Positions 13,901 to 26,700 of a stretch of DNA of 64,000 nt are shown piece after piece. The stretch is from assembly GCA_964035545.1 (NCBI GenBank), contig OZ037766.1:16074722-16138721 (forward strand), written 5' to 3'. Below the pieces are notes generated by a model. The model made no database searches, was not told the DNA's origin, and saw only the letters and a list, made by a program, of their open reading frames with translations. A program made the translations under genes and the position numbers. The DNA comes from Bugula neritina. Its lineage: Eukaryota > Bryozoa > Gymnolaemata > Cheilostomatida > Bugulidae. Positions within the stretch are counted from its first letter, which is position 1; each line of letters opens with the position of its first letter.

Positions 13901-16900
13901 CTCCAAGTTCAATAGACAAAATATGCGCCACCCTGATTTGACCCTTCTAACTAATGGTATTGGAATTCAGAATAGACTATGATCATAAACACCATCGCTT
14001 TTGTATCATGGGGGTAGCCTATTAGCCCATACGTTTTATCCTTCATCTAACATAGTGGAACTCGGTACAAGTTTTATTTTATGTAAATTAATGTAATAAT
14101 CTTTAAGATATTTTTTTAAAAACACTTGTGTTCTCATGAGTTTCTTTCAAAGATATAATCCCATGCCTCAAACCGAATGTATGCATGACAGATGTTAAAC
14201 GCTTATGCTGGTGCCAATAGACTGTCCAGGTACTTTTCTAAAAAAAAATACCTAAGAAGTCATGTTTTCACGAAGCCCAAACATATACATAAATTTGAAG
14301 ATCATAAAATTATTTAAATGTCTCAGTTACTGTAACCAAATGTCTTTTAATTTTGCCTGCAGTGCTGCCTATAAAACTGTGTACCCCGATGCTGCCGCTG
14401 TATTTTGTAGATCTCTCAGCGAGACATACTCAACTCTATAGGAAGGGAAATGTCTGGTGACCTTGAGTCAGGTTTCAAAGCTCTTGGTAAGCTCCTTATC
14501 TTGTGTATTTCAGCAGTGCCGTGCACCTAAATAACCCCACCAACTCTTTCCACGTTCAACTCCTATGGTTACTCAGCGCTATGGAGGCTTCCTGTTAGAC
14601 TAAGTTGCATATCAAGTAATTCTGGCACATAGGGACTGAGGCTAGAGTTGTAAAGCAGTGGTAGAAGTGTGCCAAGCTTATACCTACCAGAGACAGTTAT
14701 TATTTTGTATGTTGTACAATCTAAGAGGCAACTGGGTTATGGAAACAACTTTGTGCTTGTGTTTTAACTCACCAGAGACTTTTTTTCAAGGTACTGCTAG
14801 GTTACCTTTGAAAATTCAACTTGACAATTAATGCTAGTTAGCTATCAGTTTTACCGTTTCAACGGCCATGTTTGGTTCTCAACTGGTCATTTTAAATTCT
14901 ATGCTGTCCAGTTGCTAAGTGCCTACAAGTCAATTTGTAAATATATTAATTTATATGACCCAACACCAGTCATTTATAGTGGTTTCAATATTGCTTGCTT
15001 GTCTGTTCTCTTTCTGCTGACTAGATTGCATTAAAAGCCACTTCTCTTTTATTCTCAATCTTGAGAATTAGCCCATAGGTGTGTATTGTCTGTAAGTTTT
15101 GACCGTTGAATGGGAAATCTTGTTTTATGCCATGATCAGCCAGAGCTTGGTGGTTGTTAGACATTCACTAGACAACCTCAGTTATATAACAATGCCACGT
15201 TTGATTTTGAAAACCTTTCAAATTCATTTCAATTGCTAATAGTAATATTCTGCTCTATTATAAACTTTTCAACAGCTTGGTGCTAAGCAATTTTTCATGT
15301 ATTTTGCCATTAGAAAAATTATTGAATTTTTATATCTATTTTAAATTTATCAAAAGTAGTTTTTAATACAGTACAAACAGGTTTCTTTGTTAATTCTACT
15401 GCTGTGTAGCAAGTATGTTGTTCGGACAGTGTGGTTTTGTTAGATTTATGTTCTCTACGTTTTTGTTTTTGGTAGAAATCTTTATAACACGTGACTCAAT
15501 TTTCTGGCCATTCGGTTATAAACGACTTTTTTGCCAGTCTGTTATCGCTAAAAATGTAACCAAATGGTTATGAAATTACTAACTTTTGCCAGACGGTTAT
15601 AGCTTCTCAGTAGAGCGCTATGTGCGCGACCACCTATTGGTTGAAAATTGTATTGTATTGAGTGCTTGAGCCTTGAGGTTTATATTTCGGCGCGGCCCAG
15701 TAAGCTAGTCGAATATACGCTCTTGGCTTCGCTCAAAGACGGTAGTTTTGTATTGCTACAATCATACGGGTATAAATAATCGTTGGTTCGCTTATTTAGG
15801 ACGCTCCCTCATATCGCAGCTGCTATTCAAAGTTAAACATAATTATAAAGATTATTAATGTGTAAATGCAAGAGCTAATGTCAATTAATTTGCCATGCTT
15901 TCTTATCCTATATTTCCCTCCTCCATTTCAAATATTGAAATACTAAGCATTAGCTTTCTCCCTACTTGATTTAAAATCTTTTGTTTGTTTGAAATGATTT
16001 CAACAGTTACATTGTAAAGGCTAATGCAAGGCCGATTTGACTTAAATTATTTCACTCCAAATTATTTAATCGGTTACCACCAAAGTTGCTATGAAATTCG
16101 GTTTAGACAATTTTAGCTAAAGGCCAACGCTAGAATCTTAATGTTTTGGAGCTCTATAGAGCCTCTACCTTCTATAGCTTAATATTTAAGGCCTTTTCCT
16201 GACTGAAATGAATAATATAACAAGTAGAGCTTTTGAAAAAGCATTTTAACGAGCCTTATTGCATTGAGATGTTTTTTAAAATTTTGTGGAAGTTCTTGAG
16301 TGAGGTAAATGCAGTATAGGGAGGAATTCAGGAAAGCCTGTATTCTGGGAAGGGAAAGTAACAAAAGGAACTACATTGTATGTAGCTATAATTCATCAAT
16401 GGGGGAATTGGTAGGCTATAGAAGTTGATGCGACAAAATATCTTTGGTGGACTTTTTAGATTTGGGTTTCAATAAAGGCAGTTTTTAGAAAGTGTACTTT
16501 TATCATTTTCTGACAGTTGCTGCGATTACCTAATGTGCTTCATAAATACACTGGAAAGTCTCCCACGTTGTGTGCTCCGTCTTTTCAGTTATGACAATTC
16601 CAATTCTTTTACTTTATTGATAACTTATATTATGTTTCTTCTTTATAGTCAACATTTACTGTCTTCCCTTACATCAATTATTCAAATAAAACATTGCATT
16701 CAGTTCCTACATTCACATTTTGAGAATTTTTCTGAAGCATTAGGGGAGTTGTCTTTTCTTTCTATAGCTTTCTGCACCTAACTATTCCTGATTGTCAGTA
16801 AAGTCCATCATATCTTCCTGTTATTATAGGTATAAGCCCGCTTTTCACCATAACATTTATAGACCTAAAATATATAGCTTTGTTTATGAATAGTGACCAT

Positions 16901-19644
16901 CATGTGATGCTCAGCATCAGTATTAATTTCCCACCATAAATAGTGTAATTTTACAATATTGAGTAATTGCCTACGAGAAATTTTCAGTTTTTTTTCAATA
17001 AAATTGCTGGAAGTAGAGCATTTCACACTGAGAGCTGAATAGAAATGTATAATTGTTGTTTATGGCAGTTTTTCTTTGTTCTCTCTGATATAAAGCGTTG
17101 GGTGTTGTGTATTCAGTGATAGAGGATTGACTACCAGTAATTTATTATCATCAACTGCATTGTATTGATGGTCTGAAGGAGCTAACTACAAAAGAGGCCG
17201 GAAGCAGGTTATACATTCAGTAGTTTCAAGATGCTCTATGTATGGCTTATCAACCTCTGAATAATTAGTATTTAATGGTTGATGGTGTCGAAATTATAAA
17301 TGAACATAACTAAAGGTATCTAAGAAGTATAATTTTACCCATGACTCACCTTTAACAAACACATATCAAAATGCCTCATAATGTTCAATCATAAAAAGTT
17401 GAATATTCAACAGCCATCATAAATTTGATGTTTACAATAATCAAAGAGAAAAGTTGTTTTAAACAAGTCAAAACTTGGTACTATAAGCTAGCAAGTACGG
17501 AGGATTGTATCTGGCACAAGGCTACACCCTCTTGCCAGTAAAACGAAGTACACGTGGCAAGTTTCACCACTTTCCCAGTGCTTGGGTGGAATTCTTCTGC
17601 TAGATGTTGACATGGGATAAAAATTCCTAGTCAGCAAGGCACCATACTGCAGCAAATATAGCTTCTCAAAATATAACAAATACAAAATAAAATGGCTTAT
17701 TGTAAGGCTGTCGTGGAATGTTTTACTTTTCCTGATAATCTATTTCTTATACACAGAAGAGGCAAAGGTGGCATCGTCAAAATAATATTTGCATTTCTAC
17801 ATATTATTCTAGCTAGGTAGACCAGCATAGCTGTGTTTCTCTACTATATATCCTTTATGGGCTGTTTGAAGATACACCCATTAGTTGTCTGGTATAGTTT
17901 GCAGCATTACCAGCACTAAGACTATGTTGACACTGAGGCTATTTTTAGTACAAAAAGCTAAAAACTGAATCTTGGGTTATGTGTTTAATATAATAGTCTA
18001 TAGTTTGTTACATCTTAAGCCACCAACTAGAAGATTCCTGTTTATGGAAAGAAACTTTTCTTTATAGCAAACAAAATATACATTTTTTACAATTATATAT
18101 TAAAATATTCTAATTTCTAGAGCAACATATATACACCTATTCCATTAGCATATTCTATATGACATGTGATGATGTATACAAATTCTTTTTGTGTGGCATT
18201 GAATGTAAAATGCATAGTTGAATTTTCTGTATAGAAATAAGGGCAAATATTTTGGAACATTTACTTTTACAGCTTTTGTGTTGTGTTTTAGTGATGAGTG
18301 CAAGAAACAGACCAGAGTATTTTGCTGATAAGTTGTACAAGTCCATGAAGGGTGCCGGCACAAACGACTCCACACTGATTAGAATTGTCGTGTCAAGATC
18401 TGAGGTTAGCTTGTACAGCATGCATTAGCATTTTGTTATACTGCTATTCATATGACGGCAAGAAATTATTAGGCATATCCCTATAAGTGCAAACAATGTA
18501 GTTGCAGTGTAGTGTTACTCAAAGTATCTAAACAGGAATTGCATTGGTTAGCAAGAATTCTAATTATTGGGTGGATGGAATAAGGTACTAGCCAGACCAA
18601 GTCAGTCTGTTTAAACAAGAAGTTGTCTTCTCCCTACATCTCTGCGAATTGAACTTTTGTAGTCAAGTATGATTGCGATTATAATTTATTGATATTTCAG
18701 TAACCTGATGCCTGTGCATAGTTTAAGTGTGTAACATATGTCTGTTTGAAATGGGTTTTGTTTGGTGGATCTACAGCTAAGATAATAGAACTGTGACAGT
18801 TTATAAAAGTGCTCTGCTTAAACAACTTTGTGTAGCTTATGAAAGCATAATTGTGTGAGAAATGTAGAGTCTAACGGGTATGAAAGCTAAACCTCCAATA
18901 GTACATGTCTCTCTAACTAATACAAGCATCATGGTGGATGTGGGATATATTATTAGTACTACTCTTAATACATATAAAACAGCTGTTGCATGTTGTTGTG
19001 GCAACTTATTCAGCTGACAAACATGTAATGAAGCCCACAATGTATTTATTTATCACTCAGACTCTGGGGCATATTATGCTTTCATTGTATATAGATTATA
19101 TGTCAAACTTCTAGAGGCTTTATCAGCATTGAAATGATTCATGAGCTTAATTACCATTTGTATCACACATTATTTGTGGGGCTCTCCTGGATAATTGCAT
19201 CTTTAGATCTGTCTGATGGAGTTTGATTAGCTTTATGCATCATAACTCAAAAGCTAATTTGGGGACACAACTCCAAAAGAGTTTGAGCTCTCTTAGAAAA
19301 TGTCACTTATTTTCAGCTTGATGTAACATGATAATGACTGACATGCTATGCGATGTTATTGTAGTATACTACAAGCACCTGCTGTCAGTAATCACAATAG
19401 CAATCACATGATTCAGTTGGCGGAAATAACATTCTCGATGCCCTATTCAAATGTTTTGTCAACTAATGCCAACCCATAAGATAATATTAAATTAAACTTA
19501 TGCTATGATCTGTAGATTGACTTGAAGCAAATCAAGGCTGTATTCTTTGACAAATATAAGAAGACTTTGGCCAAGTTTATAGAGCAAGATACAAGTGGAG
19601 ATTATAAAAAAATGCTTGTTGGAATTGTGGGATACGATTGGTAA
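1953..19644 (+). CDS. Annexin, 5' partial
   Basis: Annexins bind acidic phospholipids in a calcium-dependent way at membrane surfaces. Seven exons are seen: 1953-2066, 2234-2324, 3608-3687, 6311-6523, 14411-14486, 18292-18404 and 19516-19644 (TAA). All phases agree and give 271 residues. The visible part starts in the second half of repeat 1 ([14 protein letters not shown]). Repeat 2 has GLGTKE followed by DDTSGHF, repeat 3 has GEKKIGTDE, and repeat 4 has MKGAGTND followed by DTSGDY; these are type II calcium-loop signatures. The protein ends GYDW. The donor after exon 1 is ambiguous: 2066 gives the canonical AM-x-GLGT spacing, 2063 a residue less. The linker between repeats 2 and 3 is longer than usual. 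The N-terminal tail that separates annexin subfamilies lies outside the window, so the subfamily is not assigned. Confidence 0.95.
3688..6310 (+). other. Annexin intron 3
   Basis: A 2.6-kb intron flanked by CAG/GTATGA and TTCTCTAG/GGC. It contains a degenerate SINE-like repeat near 4.0-4.17 kb (listed separately). Open frames of 60-97 codons in it have no recognisable domain and are probably chance. Confidence 0.7.
3997..4167 (+). repeat. Degenerate tRNA-derived SINE-like repeat
   Basis: The start (GAGTGGTTAGAGATCTGGC) looks like a decayed tRNA-type A-box region. The body shares CAGTCATAATTGCTCCTGT and the tail shares TTCCATCAGGGGTTCTCA and GTGACTATA with the better preserved copy at 52.6-52.8 kb. 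It sits inside annexin intron 3. Boundaries are approximate. Confidence 0.65.
10407..10771 (-). other. Unassigned open frame with a splice acceptor, inside an annexin intron
   Basis: On the minus strand a good acceptor (TTCTAATTTTAG) is followed by an open frame of 120 codons ending in TGA at 10407, long for such AT-rich DNA. It reads like a terminal exon (for example [17 protein letters not shown] near its start), with a hydrophobic stretch ([19 protein letters not shown]) near the C-terminus. The plus strand is also open for 74 codons at 10357-10581, so the coding strand is not certain. I do not recognise either protein. It may be an exon of a nested gene, a retrocopy or a transposon remnant. 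Confidence 0.25.
13271..13414 (-). other. Possible terminal exon or retrocopy fragment, unassigned
   Basis: The minus strand has an acceptor-like AAAAGCAG at 13415, followed by 47 codons and TAG. The product is lysine- and glutamate-rich, including [16 protein letters not shown] and EFREDPC, and ends VKQTVKK, which looks like real protein. The plus strand is also open over the same bases, but its product is hydrophobic and unconvincing. The family was not recognised, and no partner exon was identified on the minus strand. Confidence 0.25.
14487..18291 (+). other. Annexin intron 5 (3.8 kb)
   Basis: Mostly AT-rich intron. It contains the GC-richer patch at 15.48-15.83 kb listed separately. No other gene or bounded repeat is visible; the 60-80 codon open frames carry no domain. 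Confidence 0.6.
15490..15830. repeat. GC-richer patch with repeated GCCA...GGTTAT motifs
   Basis: Within the AT-rich annexin intron 5, the motif GGCCATTCGGTTATAAACG recurs in degraded form (GCCAGTCTGTTATCGC, then GCCAGACGGTTATAGC), followed by a patch with several CpG-containing words (GCGCGACC, TCGGCGCGGCCCAG) and a CTATTGGTTG box. It may be a decayed mobile element or an internal promoter. No terminal repeats were found. Confidence 0.35.
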
Positions 19645-19963
19645 ATCTTTGAAATGATACTAGAAGAAGCAAATATTAGTAATAATACTTCCACAAAGTT
19701 GTGAAACCATTGTTTTTGTGTTAAAGCCAGTTTTTTACTCATTAAAGTTGTTAATTTTGGTATTTGCTTTATTCTTCTGCCTACTAAAACGTAAGTTAAA
19801 TATGTAACAGTGGTGTTTATTTTAATTCTACGCACAATTATTTTGTAGTTTTATAGTAATATAATTATATTGATTTTTTGTGAGTTTTCTTTTCTTTATA
19901 TTTCTGTAACTATTAATAATGTAGTTTCTATGTTGACTTTGGGTTCTGGGAATTTTTCATGGA

Positions 19964-19969
19964 AATAAA
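19964..19969 (+). terminator. Candidate poly(A) signal of the annexin
   Basis: AATAAA lies 320 bases after the annexin TAA; another AATAAA follows near 20060. Either could direct cleavage. Assigned by position only. Confidence 0.5.
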
Positions 19970-20552
19970 TTTTCAAACTATGCTAGTCAAATTTTGTGAT
20001 AAAGTTGTTTTGATGTCGTATAGAAAACAGTGTGGAACTTTTCCATGTATTTCAATCACGAATAAATCACATGAATTGGTTTATTATCACAATTGTTAAT
20101 AGTAATAGTATCAACATAATAGAAACATGTCTACTGACTACAATTCACAGATAAATATAGTCTAGTGTTTGAATAACTCAGTTTGTGTAAATATTAGGTA
20201 ACCCTTACATCTCCTTACATTATAAATGATTGATAAGGATCCTTGGTCTAAATAGTATCTAGCACCATATTTCTTGCAGTGCCCATAACTCCAATAAGCT
20301 TATTCACACATAATCATTTTAAAACTAAATACAAACATGAGCAAAATTTAAAATAACCCCTTTCAAATCTAAATTCTTAGATAAGTATCAATTATTTCAA
20401 TGATGTTTTCATTATTAAGATACTTACACATAATATTAAGATAATTTAACAGGGCAATTTGTGGTGACTGTAAAAAAATTTTTCATATAAATAAATTACC
20501 AAACACACTCAATAAAATAACAGTAATGCAAAGACTAATTATATTTGAAAAT

Positions 20553-20558
20553 TTTATT
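20553..20558 (-). terminator. Candidate poly(A) signal of collagen IV
   Basis: TTTATT on the plus strand is AATAAA on the minus strand, about 160 bases past the collagen TGA. Another copy at 20690 is probably too close to the stop codon to be the main site. Confidence 0.4.
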
Positions 20559-20714
20559 ACTTGATATACTACATTTCTAATGAAATTTATATATATTAGT
20601 TGCTTGGCGCTTTGTTTTGCAAAAGCACTGTCGATATTTTATAAAATATTTTTAACAACACATCTTTCTTTTAGCAATTCTACTCTCTATTTATTGTACT
20701 TTGAAGTTGTCCCC

Positions 20715-23700
20715 TCACGGTAATGGCATATCTAGCTGACAAACATTACATCTACTTATTTTCTCTTTCCACGTGTCCCCTTTCAACACTTGACTCTGAC
20801 TTCGAGGATCCCAGTCTAAATCTTCCGACGCAATCAACCAAAAGCTGAACTTGTCTGAATAATAGTGACAAGTTCCGTGACTCCCACATTCGATATACGG
20901 GTGGGCTTGGAACCGCTCCAAACAGGATCCTGGGCTCATCAACTGCTGACCACCACCACCTCCACCACCTATGTGCTGATAGTAGAACAGACAGACGATC
21001 TTAAGAAGTATAAATAATATATGTACATATGTGAACAGCTGCTAATGTAGAAATTCAGTTTCTGAACAAGTAATTGCCCACATAGTTTTACCTCAGTAAA
21101 TACGTTATAATGAAAACTGCTGTCCTGGTTTTACAGTAAAACTTATCAAATGGGGCACTGGTCAAAAGAATTTATACTGCTTCACCAACATTGTTTAGCT
21201 AAAGAGTTTTCTTCAACAAATAGCTGAGAAATGACTAACCATAAGAAAAGAGAATCCAGTCCAGATGGAGTTCCAGCCAACAGGGCATAGAGGAGTATTT
21301 AGAGTTTGACTGTGGGTAGCAATCACCATTGATGGTACTTGGCATACAGAACATCTTGATATGTATGGATAAACCTGGAGTATATTACATAACATAAAGC
21401 TCAATAGCCCACAAGTTGTCACATGACCTGCATACATCAGCCATTAAATGAAAGCTAACCTCCATTGTAAAAAAATTAATTCACTAAAGAAAAACTGACT
21501 AAAAAGTTAGGTGGTTTTGGGCTGAGCATTGTTACCTAGAGGCACTCAACTTTTGCAAAATATTTTAATAGAAGGATGTAATATACATAGCAGAATTACA
21601 TAATACAATGTTCTATTAATAGCAGCAGTTTTTATATGCTGCATACTCACATCTCTACCAGAAACAGGCATCATGGTGACATCTAGACTTGTTGACAGCC
21701 AGTAACTGTTTCCTGTTCGACTAGCATACGTACATTTACCATTTATATTACAAAACATAAAAGGCATTGGATTAAATTCCTTCAAACAGCTGCTAGCAGT
21801 GCCTAAAATATTAACATAACAAATATAATATAATATATAAAATTAATAAATCTACAGATTATGATAAAATTTTCTAGAACCACTTTTTATGAGCACAGGG
21901 CAAAGCGCCATGGCTCACATATATTATGATTTTAATTTAAGATAAATTAAACTGATAGTGATAACCCATGCAAATGCAAGTTTACCCAAAGTTTCAATGA
22001 GCATGACAAACCTAGATCCTGAGCACTTGTTCGGCCATCATCTTCAGTATGGAGGAGACTGTATCCATCCCACAGTTTCACTGACCCTTGAGGACATGAG
22101 GGTATTCGGTCTGATTGGCTGTGTCTGGCAATAATATACGCTGATGGACCAGGCAAGCCAGCCATTCCGATCATCCCCTTCTCACCTGTTGGCCCAGGTA
22201 ACCCAATGCCTTCTGAAAATAATTATTATATCTTTTTGTCATACATTCATATTAATTCATATATTAAATGAGTCAGATTGCATGAAAATGTTTCCAAATA
22301 TGAAGCTAGACACAGCAGTTCAATGATCAATCAAAAAGGAGGTGATATTTTATTGAATTTTAAAAATGTGACTCAAGAGTTACCTTCTCCTTTTTCTCCA
22401 GTTTCACCTTTAGCTCCCCTAGAACCAGGCAGCCCATCCAATCCTGGAAATCCAGGTATACCAGTCATTCCCTTCTCACCCTTATGACCGTCTAAACCTG
22501 GTAAACCTATTAATCCAGGATATCCAATCTCCCCCTTTGATCCTCTATCTCCAAGCATTCCTTTTTCTCCTTGATCACCAGGAACGCCATTGAATCCTAA
22601 ATAATTAACGGAATTGCAAATCAGTATTGTAATTTTGTTCATCAATGTAGAAATTTATACATTAAGACATTACACAAAGTTAAGTTTCTTTGCAGAATTC
22701 TCCACCAATGCACTTTTGAAACTCATTTTTAAAAATATATTTGACTTTTGACAAGGAAAGTTTAATGTATAACAAGTCAGTGCATAAGTTATGATAACTC
22801 TAACAAGCTTTAATTTTCTAACAAGCCAATACTTTGCGGCAAATTAAGAGGACATAGCACATTTTTTGTAGTAGCCACGCACTATAGACTATAAACTGTG
22901 AAGAAGTAAGCAACTAACATCTGAATGGGAGTAATAATTTTATTTACCTGGTGGTCCAAGGTCTCCCTTACTTCCTTTTTGTCCATTGGATCCCGTAGCT
23001 CCGGGCTCACCCTTATCGCCAGGTAATCCAACACCTGGTGCACCAATATCTCCCTTAGAACCATCTGCTCCTGGAGCTCCTGGACTTCCTGGGTTACCAA
23101 TATCTCCTGCAGTGAAACAATCAGTAAATTATTAGATTATGATCCCTTAAATCTTATCATCTTATACTGGGCATATTGGTGATGAGAGTGTATTGGCTGA
23201 TGTAGATGCATGTACCTTTTTCACCATTTGTCCCATCTACTGCTATTCCTGGCTCTCCTTTTGCACCAGTTTCTCCTGGTGCACCTTTCATACCTGGAGC
23301 TCCATCTGAACCAACTTCTCCCTTAAGTCCTACATATAATAGCTTTGAGAATAAGATTACATAGAAAAGTAATACAGCTAATGAGATTATTGAAATACAC
23401 TATGCTCAGCCATTCTGCATAATTAATACTTTATATACAGAAAAACTATATAATAAAACAGTTTTATGATTCGTTCACTTAATGACAGAAACATAAAAAA
23501 TTGTGAGTATAGCGTATAACTAATCAGTTTCCAAAAGCAATGTAATTTGTTCCAGGCTTTCATCCACTCTTGAAAAATGCAAAATGAGAATTTTTCAAAC
23601 AGTTTTACGCAAAGCACAATACTTTCAAGGCACACTACTTACAGCAAGGATAATAGAATCATTTACCCAACTTTATTGTTCATAATTATATTAAAGTCTT

Positions 23701-26700
23701 CAAACATTTAACCCCTGATTTTGAATTCAAAAGGTAATAAAAATGACACACTTTCTTAAGTTGATAATTCATGAATGAAATATTTTGTACCTGATAGCAT
23801 AATGAGATTAAATACTACAATATATCACAACTGAATACTGTTTGCTCCTATAAATAACAAAACTTGATGCAGAGATGTTGCAGCTGTTAAAATATAAACC
23901 CGATATAATGCTCAAAATATCGTTGGAATATTTAAAAATAATTCACCAAATTACAGCTTCTTGTAGTCTATAAAGCTTAGAATAAGCAACTAATACAATA
24001 TACCAAAAACCAATAAATAGAAGGGTCGATGTTTTATCAATTTCATATCTGCAGTACACCAACTGGATGTAATATGAGTGAAAATTTAAGGTCAGTGGAC
24101 CGGTGAATCATTAGTAGTCTCAATGCAAAAAACCGTTGCTTGAAAGTTTGAACTGATTAATAGCTGACTCTGAGGCTAGGCTAGGGTGCAGAAGCCATGG
24201 CTAAATGTCAGTCACAGAGACTAAAAGTGACTGCAAGAGGCTAGCACCTCGAAACTGATCAACGACCACTTTTAATTTATTATTTTTATATTTACCAAGA
24301 AGTCCGGGTTCGCCTTTATCTCCTTTAATTGATTCACCTGGCTCTCCCTTTGTACCATTTTGACCAACAAGTCCTTCTAATAACATAGGTAAAGGTACAT
24401 AAATCTATATATAGTTTCATGAGTTTCTAGTTTCTTGTAAAATGAAAACAAGCAGCATCTATGACTTGCTATATCAGGCTTATACACTACTGCTATTAAT
24501 TAATAAACAAAGGAATGCACCTTCAACTTGAGTCAAGTTTTTAAACAAAACTCTAAGTTAAAAACTTGCACAATGATTGTCCTTACTGATGTTATTTTTG
24601 TGTTCTCAATTCTTGACAAATTCTACTTACTAAAACATATACATGATTTAGAAAAGAATCATATGTCAGCATAAGTTACCAATCAATGAGTGAACGCAGT
24701 TTAATTATAGCTTGCTTCTTTATATCACATTAGGGTATGTATATGGATTTCATGGTTTGAAGCATTTACCTGACCCTGGAGAACCTTGAAGACCTCTTGG
24801 GCCAGGATTGCCGACTTCACCCCTTTCACCCTTAGTTGCAAATCCTGGTACTCCGATATCTCCCCTTTCACCTTTGTCACCTGGAGTAATTGTCAAGAGC
24901 AACAATGGAAGCATATTGTGAGCATAATTATTATTTCTTATCAAAACCACCAGCAAATAAGTTATTCTAGTTAAAAGTTTTTAATACCTTTAAAAAAATG
25001 AGATTTATATGAACAATTGAATAGGATAAAGAAATACATTCGTTAGAAAAATAAACTCTAAGGAATGATGTTTTATAAATGCATTTCGCAAAATTAAATC
25101 AATTTTTAGATGCTATTTCACTTCCCATATTATAAAATATAGTTTTGCAATGTACAACACAACATTTTAGCTAGAACCAGGTGCTGTGATTTCTGATAAA
25201 CAATGTCATAGGTGGCTAATACTAGATGTTTACAACATATTTAGAATCTAACTCCACTTTACCAGGGAATCCCCGCAATCCATCTGCACCAGGTTCCCCC
25301 TTCTCTCCAACACGACCAGCTTTTCCTGGTGTACCGGGCACTCCATGATCTCCTGGCTCTCCTTTTTGACCTTCCACACCAGGTTCTCCATTATTTCCTG
25401 GAGTACCATCATCTCCTGTTTCACCTTTCATACCAGGTTCTCCTTTAAATCCACCAGCTCCAGGAACTCCCTAATCGTATTTTGTAATTATGTTAAATTT
25501 CCTTTTAATAAACATCTCACCTTAAAAGCCATTCTGTATAGAGTTGCAACTCAAAGCGATAATTCTAAAAACTCTGTAAATAGATATTATTGTTACTTGG
25601 AAATTCATTGATGAAAAGGTCACATTTAAAATCACCCGTTTAACCTCTGCATTGCTTTACAAAATGAGTTTTCATATACCCTAGCTCTATGTGCCCGTGC
25701 ATGTGTGTTTGTGTTTATATTTAATAGAAAATGCCACAAAGCAAAGAGCTCAAAATTACATTATAATTATGTGGTGAGAGTGCTAATGGTAAATTCATAT
25801 CTATAAGGAACAGCTGTATCAGAGTTTGTCCCTTCATCTGCACAAATTAACAGAGTTTTATGGCCCACAGCACTTCAAAGTAGAGAAAACTAACTTTTTC
25901 ACTAAAGCATAAAGATGCGTAAACCCAAACCAGAGAGCTCAAGTAACTCTAGGAGTCACGAGCCTTGCATAACGCTTCGCAGCTTGAGTTTACGACCATG
26001 GTTTATCACTATATCACTAGGTTATGGCAATATATATATAACTGTTAAGCTATTATAATAGCTAGCATGCTGAAAAAGAGGAAACATTTCTTACATCTTT
26101 TCCATCAACACCATCTTGGCCATCAATACCAGGCGCTCCTGGGTTACCATCATTTCCTGTCATTCCTTTTTCACCTGGCTCACCTTTAACTCCAGGTATA
26201 CCGTCCTCACCATCTCTCCCTATTCATTATCAGATAAAAACTATATGCATGATCAAATAAATAAAAGTTTGAAATAAAAGTTCCAAGTTAGTAACTAATG
26301 GCAGAAAATGTGCAGTTAATGCAAGAATAACTTATGTGTAAGCAGGGAGCAGTGGTAGTTTAGTGATTAGACCACTAGTGTAGTGCCAAGGTCATAGTTT
26401 CAAACCCCAGCCGGGCAGTTGGTAATGTTGTAATTGCTTTTGTACTCTAAACTAAAGATCTTAAAACTACTATGTTGCCCGCATGACCTTAGTGTATCTG
26501 AAAAACCCATCTTTGTGCAAATCGATTGTTCCCAAAACTTTTCACAGAACTAAATGCTTCAAATAAAAATGAGGCTTTGTAAGCAAATAAAGTAAGTAAA
26601 AATGAAAAAAAAACATCTGATAGGGTGAGCAAAAAAAGAAAACTCATCTACTAAAAACTGGATCAACAACTCCTAACCTGGTTCGCCTGGATTTCCAATT

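Larger units (their letters stand above)
6524..14410 (+). other. Annexin intron 4 (7.9 kb)
   Basis: The largest intron in the window. Most of it is AT-rich with no recognisable content. Two stretches, around 10.4-10.8 kb and 13.27-13.41 kb, have unusually long open frames and are listed separately; both read best as minus-strand exons or retrocopy fragments. A further AT-rich stretch at 11.2-11.7 kb is low-complexity. Confidence 0.6.
19645..20714. other. Convergent 3' UTR region between annexin and collagen IV
   Basis: About 1.07 kb between the stop codons of two convergent genes. It should hold both 3' UTRs. Candidate poly(A) signals are AATAAA at 19964 (+) and, for the minus strand, TTTATT at 20553. 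No further gene is seen. Confidence 0.7.
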
